Both the position numbers and the translations under genes were made by a program. From Bacteroidia bacterium (GTDB lineage Bacteria > Bacteroidota > Bacteroidia > NS11-12g > UBA9320), in NCBI GenBank assembly GCA_017857855.1, contig JAFMCI010000001.1:1-33981 (forward strand): a stretch of DNA of 33,981 nt, given 5' to 3'. A model generated the notes under the pieces. That model worked only from the letters and a program-made list of their open reading frames with translations, searched no databases and was not told the origin of the DNA. Positions 9,484-19,099 of this stretch are shown here, piece by piece (position 1 is the stretch's first letter; each line of letters opens with the position of its first letter).

Positions 9484-9592
9484 TACAGTACTTTACTTCA
9501 GTCCAATTTTTCTCCCATTTCTTACGCCACACAAAAGGAAGATTACATGCCACACAAATTTTGCTTGGAAGATTTAACTTATGATGTGCCAA
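9455..9592 (-). CDS. DUF2256 small zinc-ribbon-like protein (45 aa, TTG start)
   Basis: Missing from the ORF track (under 60 aa, no ATG). Reverse-strand reading: (M)[44 protein letters not shown], with the CxxC...CxxxC and PFxWRKKWEKxWxEVKYCS signature. Overlaps the Cry-DASH start by 29 nt. Confidence 0.85.
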   Translation of the reverse strand: MAHHKLNLPSKICVACNLPFVWRKKWEKNWTEVKYCSERCRRTKK

Positions 9593-9616
9593 TTCAACAA
9601 TGTATTTTGCTTCTAG

Positions 9617-10285
9617 TTACGAGCTAGCTAGTGTGCTCATACCACCGTCTATACCAATTATTTGACCAGTAATCCACTTAGCTGAATCGGAAATAAGAAA
9701 CTTGGCCATTGCGGCTATATCGTTTGCTTCGCCTATTTTTTTAAGCGGGTGCCTAGCCTCTGCTCCTTCAATTTGCTTTTCATTTCGAAGTAATTTTATG
9801 GCCAACGGGGTGTTGGTAAGACTGGGCGCTATGCAGTTTACACGGATGGTGGGTGCAAACTCCGCTGCTAGGGCTTTAGTTAGACCTTCTACAGCTCCTT
9901 TTGCGCCACTTATGCTGCTATGAAAAGGCATTCCTTTTTGAACTGCAACGGTGCTAAACATTAGAATAGATGGGTTTTCAGCTTCTTTTAAATGATCTAG
10001 GTAGTGCTGAATAGCTTTCACAGCTCCTAGGTAATTTATGGCAAGATCATTTTCAAAATCAGACACTTTGAGTGATTTGAATGGCTTTAAGTTTATACTT
10101 CCTGGGCAATATACCAAGGCATCTATACTGCCCTCTATCAAAGGAAAATTCGGTTCTGCTTCGGTCACATCTAGTCCAGTTGACTTACTGGCGATAATGG
10201 TTTCTATTCCTTCTACTTGTAACAACGAATTTAATGCAGCTCCTATCCCTGTATTTCCACCTATTATTAGTACTCTTTTAATCAT
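9617..10285 (-). CDS. Short-chain dehydrogenase/reductase (SDR)
   Basis: VLIIGGNTGIGAAL (cofactor-binding Gly motif), SxxxGAKGAVEGLTKALAAEFAP, GQIIGIDGGMSTL. Confidence 0.9.
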   Translation of the reverse strand: MIKRVLIIGGNTGIGAALNSLLQVEGIETIIASKSTGLDVTEAEPNFPLIEGSIDALVYCPGSINLKPFKSLKVSDFENDLAINYLGAVKAIQHYLDHLKEAENPSILMFSTVAVQKGMPFHSSISGAKGAVEGLTKALAAEFAPTIRVNCIAPSLTNTPLAIKLLRNEKQIEGAEARHPLKKIGEANDIAAMAKFLISDSAKWITGQIIGIDGGMSTLASS

Positions 10286-10350
10286 AGGTAAAAAACAAGA
10301 TAGTCTATAGAAAGGTTTTTGCGCGAAGCATATTAGTTACATAAAAATGA

Positions 10351-10390
10351 TTCAAAAAAAACCCAAGTTTAAATTTGGGTTTTTTTTGAA
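10351..10390. terminator. Perfect palindromic (bidirectional) intrinsic terminator
   Basis: TTCAAAAAAAACCCAA-GTTTAAAT-TTGGGTTTTTTTTGAA: 16-bp perfect inverted repeat with A/T tracts on both sides, just downstream of prc. Confidence 0.85.
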
Positions 10391-10401
10391 TTTGCTGAAG
10401 T

Positions 10402-12483
10402 TTAATTCAAATCTTCAATAATTTGCAATGCCTCGTATACATATGGATCTTTTGCTATGCCTTTAATCCATTCTTCATTGCGCTTTACCCGTGATTCCTC
10501 ACTATTGATTAATGCCAAATCAGAAGGTATATTTTTAACTACAAAGCCGTTTATAACGATTTTATTAAGTGCTTCATATTTCTCTCCTTCTTTTTTCTCT
10601 TTTACTTCTTGAGCCTTATAGGCTTCGAGACTCAGTGGAAAGGTATTTGTTTCGCGTTGCAGCTCCCAACGACGAGCATTTTCCTCGATCAAATTAAAAG
10701 TTTCATTTTTCTTTACCCTTACTTGACTTTTCTTAATGGCTTTGTTATGTGCATCAAGCGGCTTTGTTTCATATTTAGAACTTGAAATTTGGTCCCAAGC
10801 CATGGCGTAGTCATTTTCATTTTCACCCGTTTTTATATACATATAGTTGTCTGGCAATACCACGTCAGAACTTACGCCCTTAAGTTGAGTTGCATCACCA
10901 TTTATTCTATAAAATTTTTGAATAGTTAGTTTGACGCTACCTAAGTCTGGTAGGTTTTTATTCCGAAGTGTTTGATTTAGATTAAGGAAACGCTGAACAG
11001 TTCCTTTGCCATGTGATGATGACGAGCCTACAATAACGGCTCTACCATAGTCTTGCATTGCAGCAGCCATAATTTCAGAGGCTGATGCGCTGAATTCATT
11101 AATGATGATTACGAGAGCACCGTCCCACTCTGCGCCAGGATATCTATCTTCAAGAACTTGAGCTTGTCTTCCTTTTTCTTTTACTTGTACAATAGGGCCT
11201 TGGTCTATAAAAAGACCACCCATTTTGACCACATCATCTAAGGATCCACCACCGTTATTTCGTAGGTCTAGTATTATTCCTTTTATACCCGTCGCTTTTA
11301 GTTTTTCTACTTCTACTTTTACATCTTTCCAGCTAAATCGTCCTCTAGGGTTTTGAAAATCAGCATAGAATGTAGGTAAGTAAATATAACCCGTTTTTAT
11401 ATTATCTTGATCGTGTAAGACAAGTGATTTGGCGTAGGTTTCTTCCAATACTACCACATCACGGGTAATAGTTATGTTTTTTACAGAACCATCAGGTTTG
11501 CGCACGGTAAGTGTTACTTTGGTTCCTTTTTTACCACGTATAATTTTTACGGCATCATTTATTCTCCAGTCTATTATCTCTATTGGTTCGCCTCCTTCTT
11601 GTTTTACTTTTAAAATGAGGTCATTGGCCATGAGTTCACCTTGAAGTGAGGACGGTCCGCCTGGGATAATGTTGGTGATTTTAATGTAGCCGTCTTTTTC
11701 TTGTAACTGAGCACCAATACCTTCTAATTGACCACTCATTTGAATGTCAAAATCCTCTTTCTGCTCAGGTGGAAAATAGTTGGTATGCGGATCGTATACC
11801 GCAGTTATACTGTTTATATAAAGTGCAAGACGGTCCTTGCGATCTAGTCGATTTAGTCTTTTATACCAATCTCTGTGCGTTTTTAGTACATTCTTACGGG
11901 CAAGGTACTCTAGTGAATCATATGACTTTGGAGTAAAGATGGTATCGCCTTTTTCTATGGTCTTTTCTTGCGCAATAATATCATCATGCAGGCGCGAAAG
12001 CACACTGTATTTAAGGTACTTTCTCCAACGGTCTCGTAATTCAGTTTCATCTTTGGCAAAAGGCATATCTTCTCCTAGATTTACCTCTTCATTTTCGATA
12101 AAGCTAAAAGGTTGTGCTAAAATTTCTTCAAAATACACTTCAGTTGCCTTGGTTTGTTTTTCGATTAATTCCAATGAAAGATCAAAAAGTTTATACGTTC
12201 CATCATTTATCTCATTGTCTATTTCGTTGCGGTAATTAACTAACTGAACAGTATCTGAGGCTAGAAGTAGACGCTTATTTCCATCAATATTTTTAAGGTA
12301 TAAATCAAAAGCTTTTTGAGAGAAAGCATCATCTACAACAGGTGGATCATAGTGCGCACCTTGCAAACTCATATTTATAGCTTGTAATAATATAGACTCA
12401 CCTTCGTCTTGAGCCTTCATGTAAAATCCGGTGGCTACAAAAATGAATGGAGCTACAACAAAAAAAATATTTTTTAATTTCAT
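10402..12483 (-). CDS. prc: Carboxy-terminal processing protease (tail-specific protease, S41, with PDZ domain)
   Basis: GQLEGIGAQLQEKDGYIKITNIIPGGPSSLQG (PDZ), GIKGIILDLRNNGGGSLDDV, INEFSASASEIMAAAMQDYGRAVIVGSSSSHGKGTVQ (Ser/Lys dyad region). Confidence 0.92.
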   Translation of the reverse strand: MKLKNIFFVVAPFIFVATGFYMKAQDEGESILLQAINMSLQGAHYDPPVVDDAFSQKAFDLYLKNIDGNKRLLLASDTVQLVNYRNEIDNEINDGTYKLFDLSLELIEKQTKATEVYFEEILAQPFSFIENEEVNLGEDMPFAKDETELRDRWRKYLKYSVLSRLHDDIIAQEKTIEKGDTIFTPKSYDSLEYLARKNVLKTHRDWYKRLNRLDRKDRLALYINSITAVYDPHTNYFPPEQKEDFDIQMSGQLEGIGAQLQEKDGYIKITNIIPGGPSSLQGELMANDLILKVKQEGGEPIEIIDWRINDAVKIIRGKKGTKVTLTVRKPDGSVKNITITRDVVVLEETYAKSLVLHDQDNIKTGYIYLPTFYADFQNPRGRFSWKDVKVEVEKLKATGIKGIILDLRNNGGGSLDDVVKMGGLFIDQGPIVQVKEKGRQAQVLEDRYPGAEWDGALVIIINEFSASASEIMAAAMQDYGRAVIVGSSSSHGKGTVQRFLNLNQTLRNKNLPDLGSVKLTIQKFYRINGDATQLKGVSSDVVLPDNYMYIKTGENENDYAMAWDQISSSKYETKPLDAHNKAIKKSQVRVKKNETFNLIEENARRWELQRETNTFPLSLEAYKAQEVKEKKEGEKYEALNKIVINGFVVKNIPSDLALINSEESRVKRNEEWIKGIAKDPYVYEALQIIEDLN

Positions 12484-12614
12484 GGTATAAGTCTGTGGAA
12501 TAAAAGTTTTGTAAATGGTATAATCAATTTATATCAAAAAATAAACTATTCATATCAAGGCACTAAAGTAATGAATTATTGTGTGGCGGTTTTTATTTCA
12601 CCATCAAAAATAAA

Positions 12615-12647
12615 AATAACCCGACCAACTTAATTGATCGGGTTATT
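12615..12647 (-). terminator. Intrinsic terminator downstream of ndk
   Basis: AATAACCCGACCA...TGATCGGGTTATT stem; on the minus strand it is followed by TTTTTATTTTTGATGG. Confidence 0.75.
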
Positions 12648-12664
12648 GACTTGATTTGGTTTTT

Positions 12665-13081
12665 TTAGAACATTTCGAAAGCAGAGAAGAAGAAAGATGC
12701 TTCCCCTGCTGCGTTCTCATCGCTATCGCTTCCATGTATCGCATTTGCGTCTATAGAAACCGCGTACTTAGCTCTAATAGTACCCTCAGCAGCATCTGCT
12801 GGGTTGGTAGCTCCAATTAAAGTTCTGAAGTCTGCTACTGCATTTTCTTTAGTTAACACAGCCGCTACGATAGGACCAGAGGTCATAAAGCTAACTAGGT
12901 CGTTAAAAAATGGACGCTCACGGTGAATACCGTAAAAAGCTTCTGCTTTTTCTTTAGACAAGTGAAGATATTTCATAGCTTTGATAGAGAAACCTCCTTC
13001 TATGATATCGTTAATTACTTTTCCAGTGTGCCCGTTTGCTACGGCATCTGGTTTGATCATTGTAAACGTGATGTTTGACAT
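12665..13081 (-). CDS. ndk: Nucleoside diphosphate kinase
   Basis: [18 protein letters not shown]...[21 protein letters not shown]...[12 protein letters not shown] (catalytic His motif). Confidence 0.97.
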   Translation of the reverse strand: MSNITFTMIKPDAVANGHTGKVINDIIEGGFSIKAMKYLHLSKEKAEAFYGIHRERPFFNDLVSFMTSGPIVAAVLTKENAVADFRTLIGATNPADAAEGTIRAKYAVSIDANAIHGSDSDENAAGEASFFFSAFEMF

Positions 13082-13103
13082 GTTTTTTATTGATTTACAG
13101 CGG

Positions 13104-13111
13104 CAAAAATA
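13104..13111 (-). promoter_or_regulatory. Candidate -7 box for ndk (TATTTTTG)
   Basis: Matches Bacteroidota consensus TANNTTTG on the minus strand, about 23 nt upstream of the ndk ATG; no clear -33 element. Confidence 0.45.
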
Positions 13112-13155
13112 GAATTATCCTTTTCTTTTCACGAGTTTTGTCACAAAATTAAAAC

Positions 13156-14166
13156 GTGCAAGATACCATCAGCCACTCTTTACAAGATTTAAAAAGACAA
13201 TCAGGTAAAATCATTATAACCACTCACCACAAACCTGATGGTGACGCCATGGGATCTAGCTTGGGTTTGTATCATTATTTAAAAGCAGCAGGAATAGAAT
13301 CTAAGGTTATTACACCAACGGATTATGCAGATTTTTTACATTGGTTACCCGCAAATGAAAGTGTCTTAATTTACCAGGAACAAAAGGAACTGTGCCAAGG
13401 ATATATCAAAGATGCCGCGTACATTTTTTGCCTTGATTTTAATGCATTAGGCAGAATAAACGAGATGGGAGAGAATGTTGCGGCTAGTACAGCTAAAAAA
13501 GTGATGATAGACCATCACCAAGACCCGCAAGATTTCGACGACGAGCGTTATATAGAAATAGGGGCAAGTTCTACTTGCGAGTTAATTATAAATTACGTCA
13601 AAAAACATTTAGATATATCCTTTATGACAAAGGAAATGGGGGAGTGTATTTATACCGGGTTAATTACCGATACCGGTTCTTTTAGATATGGTAGCACCAC
13701 AAGTAATACTATACGAACAGCTGCCGACCTGATGGATTTAGGAGTAGTCCCTGCTAAAATATACAACAACCTTTTTGACCAAAATAGGCTAGACCGACTG
13801 CAATTATTAGGATACTTTTTAGCCAATAAAATAGAGCTCATTGAGGACGGCACTGTAGCTCTTGCGCATTTAACAGAAGATGAACTTGCTCAATATAACG
13901 TGGTAACTGGCGATACTGAGGGTTTTGTAAACTATGGTTTGGGTATTAAAGGAGTTCAATTAAGTGCACTGATTATTGATAGAGGATATTTAGTAAAAAT
14001 GAGTTTTAGAAGTACCGATGTATTTCCTTGTAACGAGTTTAGTGCCAAGTATTTTAATGGGGGTGGTCATAAAAATGCAGCGGGAGGGGCAAGTGAGGAA
14101 GGTTTGAAAAAAACAATAGAGAAGTTTAAAGAGTCTATAAAAAATTACAGACAACACCTAGGATGA
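13156..14166 (+). CDS. nrnA: DHH-family phosphoesterase, bifunctional oligoribonuclease/pAp phosphatase type
   Basis: TTHHKPDGDAMGSSLGL, FCLDFNALGRI, MIDHHQDP (DHH motif), TGLITDTGSFRY, FNGGGHKNAAGG (DHHA1). GTG start. Confidence 0.9.
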   Translation: MQDTISHSLQDLKRQSGKIIITTHHKPDGDAMGSSLGLYHYLKAAGIESKVITPTDYADFLHWLPANESVLIYQEQKELCQGYIKDAAYIFCLDFNALGRINEMGENVAASTAKKVMIDHHQDPQDFDDERYIEIGASSTCELIINYVKKHLDISFMTKEMGECIYTGLITDTGSFRYGSTTSNTIRTAADLMDLGVVPAKIYNNLFDQNRLDRLQLLGYFLANKIELIEDGTVALAHLTEDELAQYNVVTGDTEGFVNYGLGIKGVQLSALIIDRGYLVKMSFRSTDVFPCNEFSAKYFNGGGHKNAAGGASEEGLKKTIEKFKESIKNYRQHLG

Positions 14167-14972
14167 AGAATGCAATAATCCTTGTGTTTCTGAGCTTCAT
14201 AATAAGCAGTTGCGGAAAGACCTACGAAAGAGAAGGAAATATAGAGTATTGGAGGGGAGGTGAGCCGTGCGCCGAGAGGGTTAAAAACCACTGGTTACTT
14301 GATGTAGAAGCCGCGAATGTTTCAGATAGCGTGTATCTTAACACAAATACAATGCATCGAAAACTAGAGCTACACAGATTAATGCTGGATAGCACTACTG
14401 TTTTTTATAAATTACTTAGCCAAACATGCAAAGGAGATAGTTTAGAACTGAAGCTATCAGCTAATGATTTTTATACTGGTTTGGGTGGTGCTGTGCCTGA
14501 AAATATGGGCGTAAATGACGTTTTAAATATTAAAATATGGATGAGGGATATGCTAGACGATTTAGACCACATTGCTTACAAAAAATTATTTGAAAGCGAG
14601 ATCATAAACAGGTACATGGAACAAAATAAGTGGAATGCAATAAGAGATAGCAATACACTTATCTACTTTGAACGGCTAAAAATCAATGAAAAACCTCGTG
14701 GGACGTCGGAGAAAACTGAGATCTCATTCGTAATAAAGTCTTTAAACGATTATGAATTGGCAGGCACACAGGAGGGTAAACCGTACATTTATAATCCTAA
14801 AGACTTAAACCTTCTCCCAGGAATTCATTTTTTAATGGCCAATTTAGCGGTTGGAGAAAGCGCAAGAGCTCTACTTCCATCTGATCAAGCATTTGGTTCT
14901 GACGGCAATACAAAAATCCCAGGTTATACTCCTATACTAGTTGAGATAGAGGTGTTGGCTATATTGAAATGA
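14163..14972 (+). CDS. FKBP-type peptidyl-prolyl isomerase lipoprotein (GldI-like by context)
   Basis: Lipoprotein signal MKNAIILVFLSFIISSCGK; FKBP-like C-terminus LPGIHFLMANLAVGESARALLPSDQAFGSDGNTKIPGYTPILVEIEVL. Overlaps the nrnA stop by 4 nt. Confidence 0.75.
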   Translation: MKNAIILVFLSFIISSCGKTYEREGNIEYWRGGEPCAERVKNHWLLDVEAANVSDSVYLNTNTMHRKLELHRLMLDSTTVFYKLLSQTCKGDSLELKLSANDFYTGLGGAVPENMGVNDVLNIKIWMRDMLDDLDHIAYKKLFESEIINRYMEQNKWNAIRDSNTLIYFERLKINEKPRGTSEKTEISFVIKSLNDYELAGTQEGKPYIYNPKDLNLLPGIHFLMANLAVGESARALLPSDQAFGSDGNTKIPGYTPILVEIEVLAILK

Positions 14973-16702
14973 AAAGTGTAAAGGAGTTATCTGCGGTTCA
15001 GCAAAAGTTGAGTGATATTTTAAGTGTTTCGCAGAAAAGGAAATTCTCGATTATGGTTGCCATCAGTTTATGTGCAGCACTATTGGAAATTGCAGGTATT
15101 TCTGTACTGTTACATACCGTACTTTCTATCCTGAAGCCTGAGTTTTTGCGAAGTAATTTTTTTACTTCTTTTGTTTACAATGGTCTAGGTATTCGTGATT
15201 CTAAAACATTCATTCTCGTTATTTCCACCTTTCTTTTTCTGTTTTATGTTGTTAAAAATGTAATTTTAGTTCAGCTTAATAAGCTTCAGGTTAGGTATGC
15301 TTTTGAGATCACAGACGAGGTTTCTAGTAGTTTTTATCGGTTTATAGCAAAGCAAGATTTACTTTATTTCACGCAAAAGAAATCTTCAGAAATTATGCAT
15401 GAGATAGGCATGACAAGTCTAAGTTTTGCTGAGGGAATATTGCTTTCAAGTATCGTGGTCATCTCAGAATTAATGTTAATTATACTGGCATTGTGTGGCG
15501 TATTGATTTATAACCCATTGCTTTTTGTATTTTCCTTTCTCACCTTAATACCGACAGCGGGAATACTTATGTACATCAATCGCAGAAAATTACGACGTGC
15601 AGGCGCTAGGCTAAGTAATATTAGTCCTTTGATATACGAAAATGCGGGTGAATTAGCCTCAGGAATAGCGAACATAAAACTATGGAATGGAGCCGATTAT
15701 TTTTATGATAGATATGAAAAACTAAAAAAGGAGGCTTACGCACTCAAAACCAACATTTATGTAAGTTCACAATTTATTCCAATACGCATATTTGAGGTTA
15801 TCGCTATTTCAGGGATATTATGTGTGGTGCTTTATGCGATGCTAGCGGACCATAACTTTTCCAAAATCGCCACTTATATTTCAATCTATGCTGGGGTCTC
15901 TTTCAGACTTTTGCCAAGTATTAACAGATTAGTTATGGCTTCTAACAGTTTGTCCGTTAGTAGTTTTATCTTGGATATGGTCATGGTAGATGAACAATCT
16001 GAAGAAATATTAGTCGTTTCTCCAACAAAGCTTAGCTTGAACACGGTTATAAGTTTAAATGCAGTTAGCTTTTCTTACCCGGATGGAACAAGTGTACTAA
16101 ATAATATTAACATTGATATACCAAAAGGCAGCTTTATTGGGCTAATTGGTGCCAGCGGTTCAGGGAAATCAACAGCGGTCAATATTTTATCATCTCTGAT
16201 ATTACCAACGAGCGGTTGTATTATGATAGACGGTAAAAAGTTAGAGCCAGAAAATTATGTAGCCTACCGTTTTCTATTTTCATATGTAGAACAAGAGGTG
16301 TTCATGCTGAATGACTCTGTGCTTCGTAATGTGGCATTTTTAGATCCAAATCCAGACTTGGATAAGGCAAGGGAATGCATAGAGAAGGTAAATTTAACCA
16401 CTTGGTTAGATGGATTGCCAATTGGCTGGGATACGAAAGTGGGAGAATTAGGCAATCATATAAGTGGCGGCCAAAAACAGCGAATCGCGATCGCAAGATC
16501 GCTATATAAGGATGCGGAAGTATTTATTTTTGACGAGGTTTCAAATAACCTTGATACTTACTCAAAAGAACAAACTTTAATAGCCATAAGAGATCTAAAG
16601 AAAGAAGGAAAAACAGCTATTCTTATTACGCACAAAGAGGATGAATTACAGTTCTGCGATACGGTGTACACACTCAAAAACGGACAACTTATCCAAGTGT
16701 AA
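14969..16702 (+). CDS. ABC transporter, fused permease/ATP-binding exporter
   Basis: Walker A GASGSGKST, signature ISGGQKQRIAIARSL, Walker B AEVFIFDEVSNNLD; N-terminal hydrophobic segments. Confidence 0.93.
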   Translation: MKSVKELSAVQQKLSDILSVSQKRKFSIMVAISLCAALLEIAGISVLLHTVLSILKPEFLRSNFFTSFVYNGLGIRDSKTFILVISTFLFLFYVVKNVILVQLNKLQVRYAFEITDEVSSSFYRFIAKQDLLYFTQKKSSEIMHEIGMTSLSFAEGILLSSIVVISELMLIILALCGVLIYNPLLFVFSFLTLIPTAGILMYINRRKLRRAGARLSNISPLIYENAGELASGIANIKLWNGADYFYDRYEKLKKEAYALKTNIYVSSQFIPIRIFEVIAISGILCVVLYAMLADHNFSKIATYISIYAGVSFRLLPSINRLVMASNSLSVSSFILDMVMVDEQSEEILVVSPTKLSLNTVISLNAVSFSYPDGTSVLNNINIDIPKGSFIGLIGASGSGKSTAVNILSSLILPTSGCIMIDGKKLEPENYVAYRFLFSYVEQEVFMLNDSVLRNVAFLDPNPDLDKARECIEKVNLTTWLDGLPIGWDTKVGELGNHISGGQKQRIAIARSLYKDAEVFIFDEVSNNLDTYSKEQTLIAIRDLKKEGKTAILITHKEDELQFCDTVYTLKNGQLIQV

Positions 16703-16746
16703 CAGAAATATCATTTCATTATTTAAAAGTCATTAAACAAAATAAA

Positions 16747-17205
16747 TTATACTGATTTTGTAGTGTTAATTCTTTTTGGGTTTCTATTTTTAGTTACGTC
16801 TACTATAAATCTATTGCCAAGCAGTTTTCTGCCTAATAGCGTTGGGAAACGCATTTTGTAACGATTACTTAAGTTAAATGTGGTCCGAAAACTGTGACCA
16901 TTTATTTCCACATCCATTTTTATCTGGTATCTGTTGGTTACAATACCATTTGAACTACGCACTTTTTTAGTTTTAAATGAAGTGGTTGTGTGTTCTTGCC
17001 CTGTGTATTGTGGGTGTGTTTTGTTAAGTAGGATAAAAACTAAAATGTGCTCTCCATCAGGCGTCACTCTTTCTTCACTATAGCAACAGTCTATGGCACT
17101 ATTGTACGCTCCAGTATCCGTTTTTGATTTGAGTTTAAAAATACCCACTTGAGGTAAATTTATCTCCTCGTGCATGCCAATTATACTTAGGGATGATGCT
17201 TCCAT
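16747..17205 (-). CDS. ATP-dependent Zn protease/retropepsin-like protein (RimB/RloA-like)
   Basis: FKLKSKTDTGAYNSAIDC (DTGA motif), RYKMRFPTLLGRKLLGNRFIVDV. Confidence 0.8.
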   Translation of the reverse strand: MEASSLSIIGMHEEINLPQVGIFKLKSKTDTGAYNSAIDCCYSEERVTPDGEHILVFILLNKTHPQYTGQEHTTTSFKTKKVRSSNGIVTNRYQIKMDVEINGHSFRTTFNLSNRYKMRFPTLLGRKLLGNRFIVDVTKNRNPKRINTTKSV

Positions 17206-17208
17206 AAA

Positions 17209-18255
17209 TTATAACCACTTTTTCTTTTTAAAGAACTTAATAAGAAAGGTTACCACTAAAATCATTAAACCAATAATGGCAGGGTATGTCCAAGCTAATT
17301 TGGTTTCTGGCATATAGATAAAATTCATACCGTAAAATCCTGCAATAAAGGTAATAGGTATAAAAATGGCAGACATAATGGTTAGCAGTTTTATCATCTC
17401 ATTCAGGCGATTATTCTGTTTTGCGAAGTATAAATCCGATAAGGAGTTTACGAGTTCTAGCTGCCTATTAAGAGAATCTGTAATATGTCTTGCGTTATGC
17501 GATATGGAAGTGAATAGTTTGGTTACAAAGCCAGAAATAGCAAAAAATTCAGACGTAATTATTGCCTCAATTATTTCACTAGAAACGCGTGCATCTTTGT
17601 GCACTTGTAGAAGATCTTTTTTAACAGCATACAGAGAACTTAAGTCGATAGCTTCGTCATTACTAGCAATTACCGCTTCAAGAGATAATAGGCTGTCTTC
17701 AGAGCTGTCACTAATGAGCGTGTATTGGTCTACAATGGAATCACATAGGAGAAATAAAAGGTAGTCAACACTTTTTTTACGGATAGGGCCATAATTGTTT
17801 TCCATGCGTGTTCTAATATTTTGAAATACGTCTTCTTCTATTTCTTGTAAGCTAATTATTACATTCTCTCCTAAGATAAAACTGATATGCTCCGTGTCGT
17901 GTAAATCATGTTTTTTCATTTTGAACGAGCAAAAAAGATGCTTATCCGTTTCCCATACTTTTGATCGTTGCGAAAAATCAACTGCATCAGCCATTAAAAA
18001 AGGGTCTATATCAAAATAGTGCTCAATAAACTCGAGTGTTTTTTTGTCCTCAAGTGGATATAAATTTAACCAGATATATTTATCTTGATGCTCAGAAAGA
18101 AGTGGCTTTAAGTGGTCCCATTTTTTTTCGATGGTTCTGTTATAATATATATCGTTATAGAATATACAGTCCATGTTCATGACGCCGTTATCCTTTTCAA
18201 GATTGTACGAAATAGGACTATTAAATAGTTTCTTGTTCCTTTTTCTTGAGCTCAT
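17209..18255 (-). CDS. corA: CorA-family Mg2+/Co2+ transporter
   Basis: C-terminal MSAIFIPITFIAGFYGMNFIYMPE with the GMN motif and two transmembrane helices. Confidence 0.92.
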   Translation of the reverse strand: MSSRKRNKKLFNSPISYNLEKDNGVMNMDCIFYNDIYYNRTIEKKWDHLKPLLSEHQDKYIWLNLYPLEDKKTLEFIEHYFDIDPFLMADAVDFSQRSKVWETDKHLFCSFKMKKHDLHDTEHISFILGENVIISLQEIEEDVFQNIRTRMENNYGPIRKKSVDYLLFLLCDSIVDQYTLISDSSEDSLLSLEAVIASNDEAIDLSSLYAVKKDLLQVHKDARVSSEIIEAIITSEFFAISGFVTKLFTSISHNARHITDSLNRQLELVNSLSDLYFAKQNNRLNEMIKLLTIMSAIFIPITFIAGFYGMNFIYMPETKLAWTYPAIIGLMILVVTFLIKFFKKKKWL

Positions 18256-19099
18256 TATTTTTATAAACGATGGTTCGGTGTGGGAAAGGTATTTCTATAT
18301 TATTGGCTTCAAACTCTTTTTTAACGGTATAGAATAGGTCTGTTTTTAAAGCAAATCCTTCTTCTTGGGTATCCGTCCATATATACGCTCTTAGGGTTAT
18401 TCCTGAATCTCCCCATTTTATAATTCTAACATCCACAGCCGGCTTATCGTCTTTGGTTTCTGCTATTGATCTATAATCACGGAAAAATGGATGGTTCAAT
18501 GCGCTTTTCTGAATAATGGCAGTAGCGGTATCCATATTGGAGTCATAACTAATACCAAAATGTATTCTATTCATAACCCGTTCGTCTTTAAGATTGGAGT
18601 TATGTATTGTTTCGCTACTTATCATAGAGTTAGGTATTACAATGCGTTTATTTTCAAAATCGCGGATTACGGTATGTCTGAGTGTAATATCTTCTACATA
18701 ACCTTCGTCAAGTTCTCCTACCTTTATAAGGTCACCTACCCTAAAAGGTTTAAATATGACTAGGAAAATACCCCCTATAATGTTTGAGAAAGCCTGTTGA
18801 GATGCAAAACCAAGTATTGCAGCAAATATCCCTGCGCCTGCAAATAGTGTTTTTCCAACGTTTTTGAGGGGAGGAATAGTGTAAATAATAGCAATTACCC
18901 CAACGGTGTAAATAAGAAAGGAAAGTGTATTGTATAGGAATTTTAGTCCTGTTATTTTAGCATCATCATCCGAGGGGTCACTATAGGTTTTGCGAATACT
19001 TCTTTTGATAAGGGCTTTTCCCAGCTGTACTAATAAATAGGAAACTAAGGTGATAATGCCTATCTGAATTAGCTCATTTTGTGATATCCCAGCTACCAT
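18221..19099 (-). CDS. MscS-family mechanosensitive channel
   Basis: FAGAGIFAAILGFASQQAFSNIIGGIFLVIFKPFRVGDLIKVGELDEGYVEDITLRHTVIRDFENKRIVIPNS. The track start is 19150; ATG at 19099 (MVAGISQNEL) avoids most of the overlap with fabH. Confidence 0.9.
   Translation of the reverse strand: MVAGISQNELIQIGIITLVSYLLVQLGKALIKRSIRKTYSDPSDDDAKITGLKFLYNTLSFLIYTVGVIAIIYTIPPLKNVGKTLFAGAGIFAAILGFASQQAFSNIIGGIFLVIFKPFRVGDLIKVGELDEGYVEDITLRHTVIRDFENKRIVIPNSMISSETIHNSNLKDERVMNRIHFGISYDSNMDTATAIIQKSALNHPFFRDYRSIAETKDDKPAVDVRIIKWGDSGITLRAYIWTDTQEEGFALKTDLFYTVKKEFEANNIEIPFPHRTIVYKNNELKKKEQETI

Noticed and set aside
11837-12235. 132-aa plus-strand ORF opposite prc
   Set aside because: Ser/Arg-rich antisense ORF inside a strongly supported protease gene.
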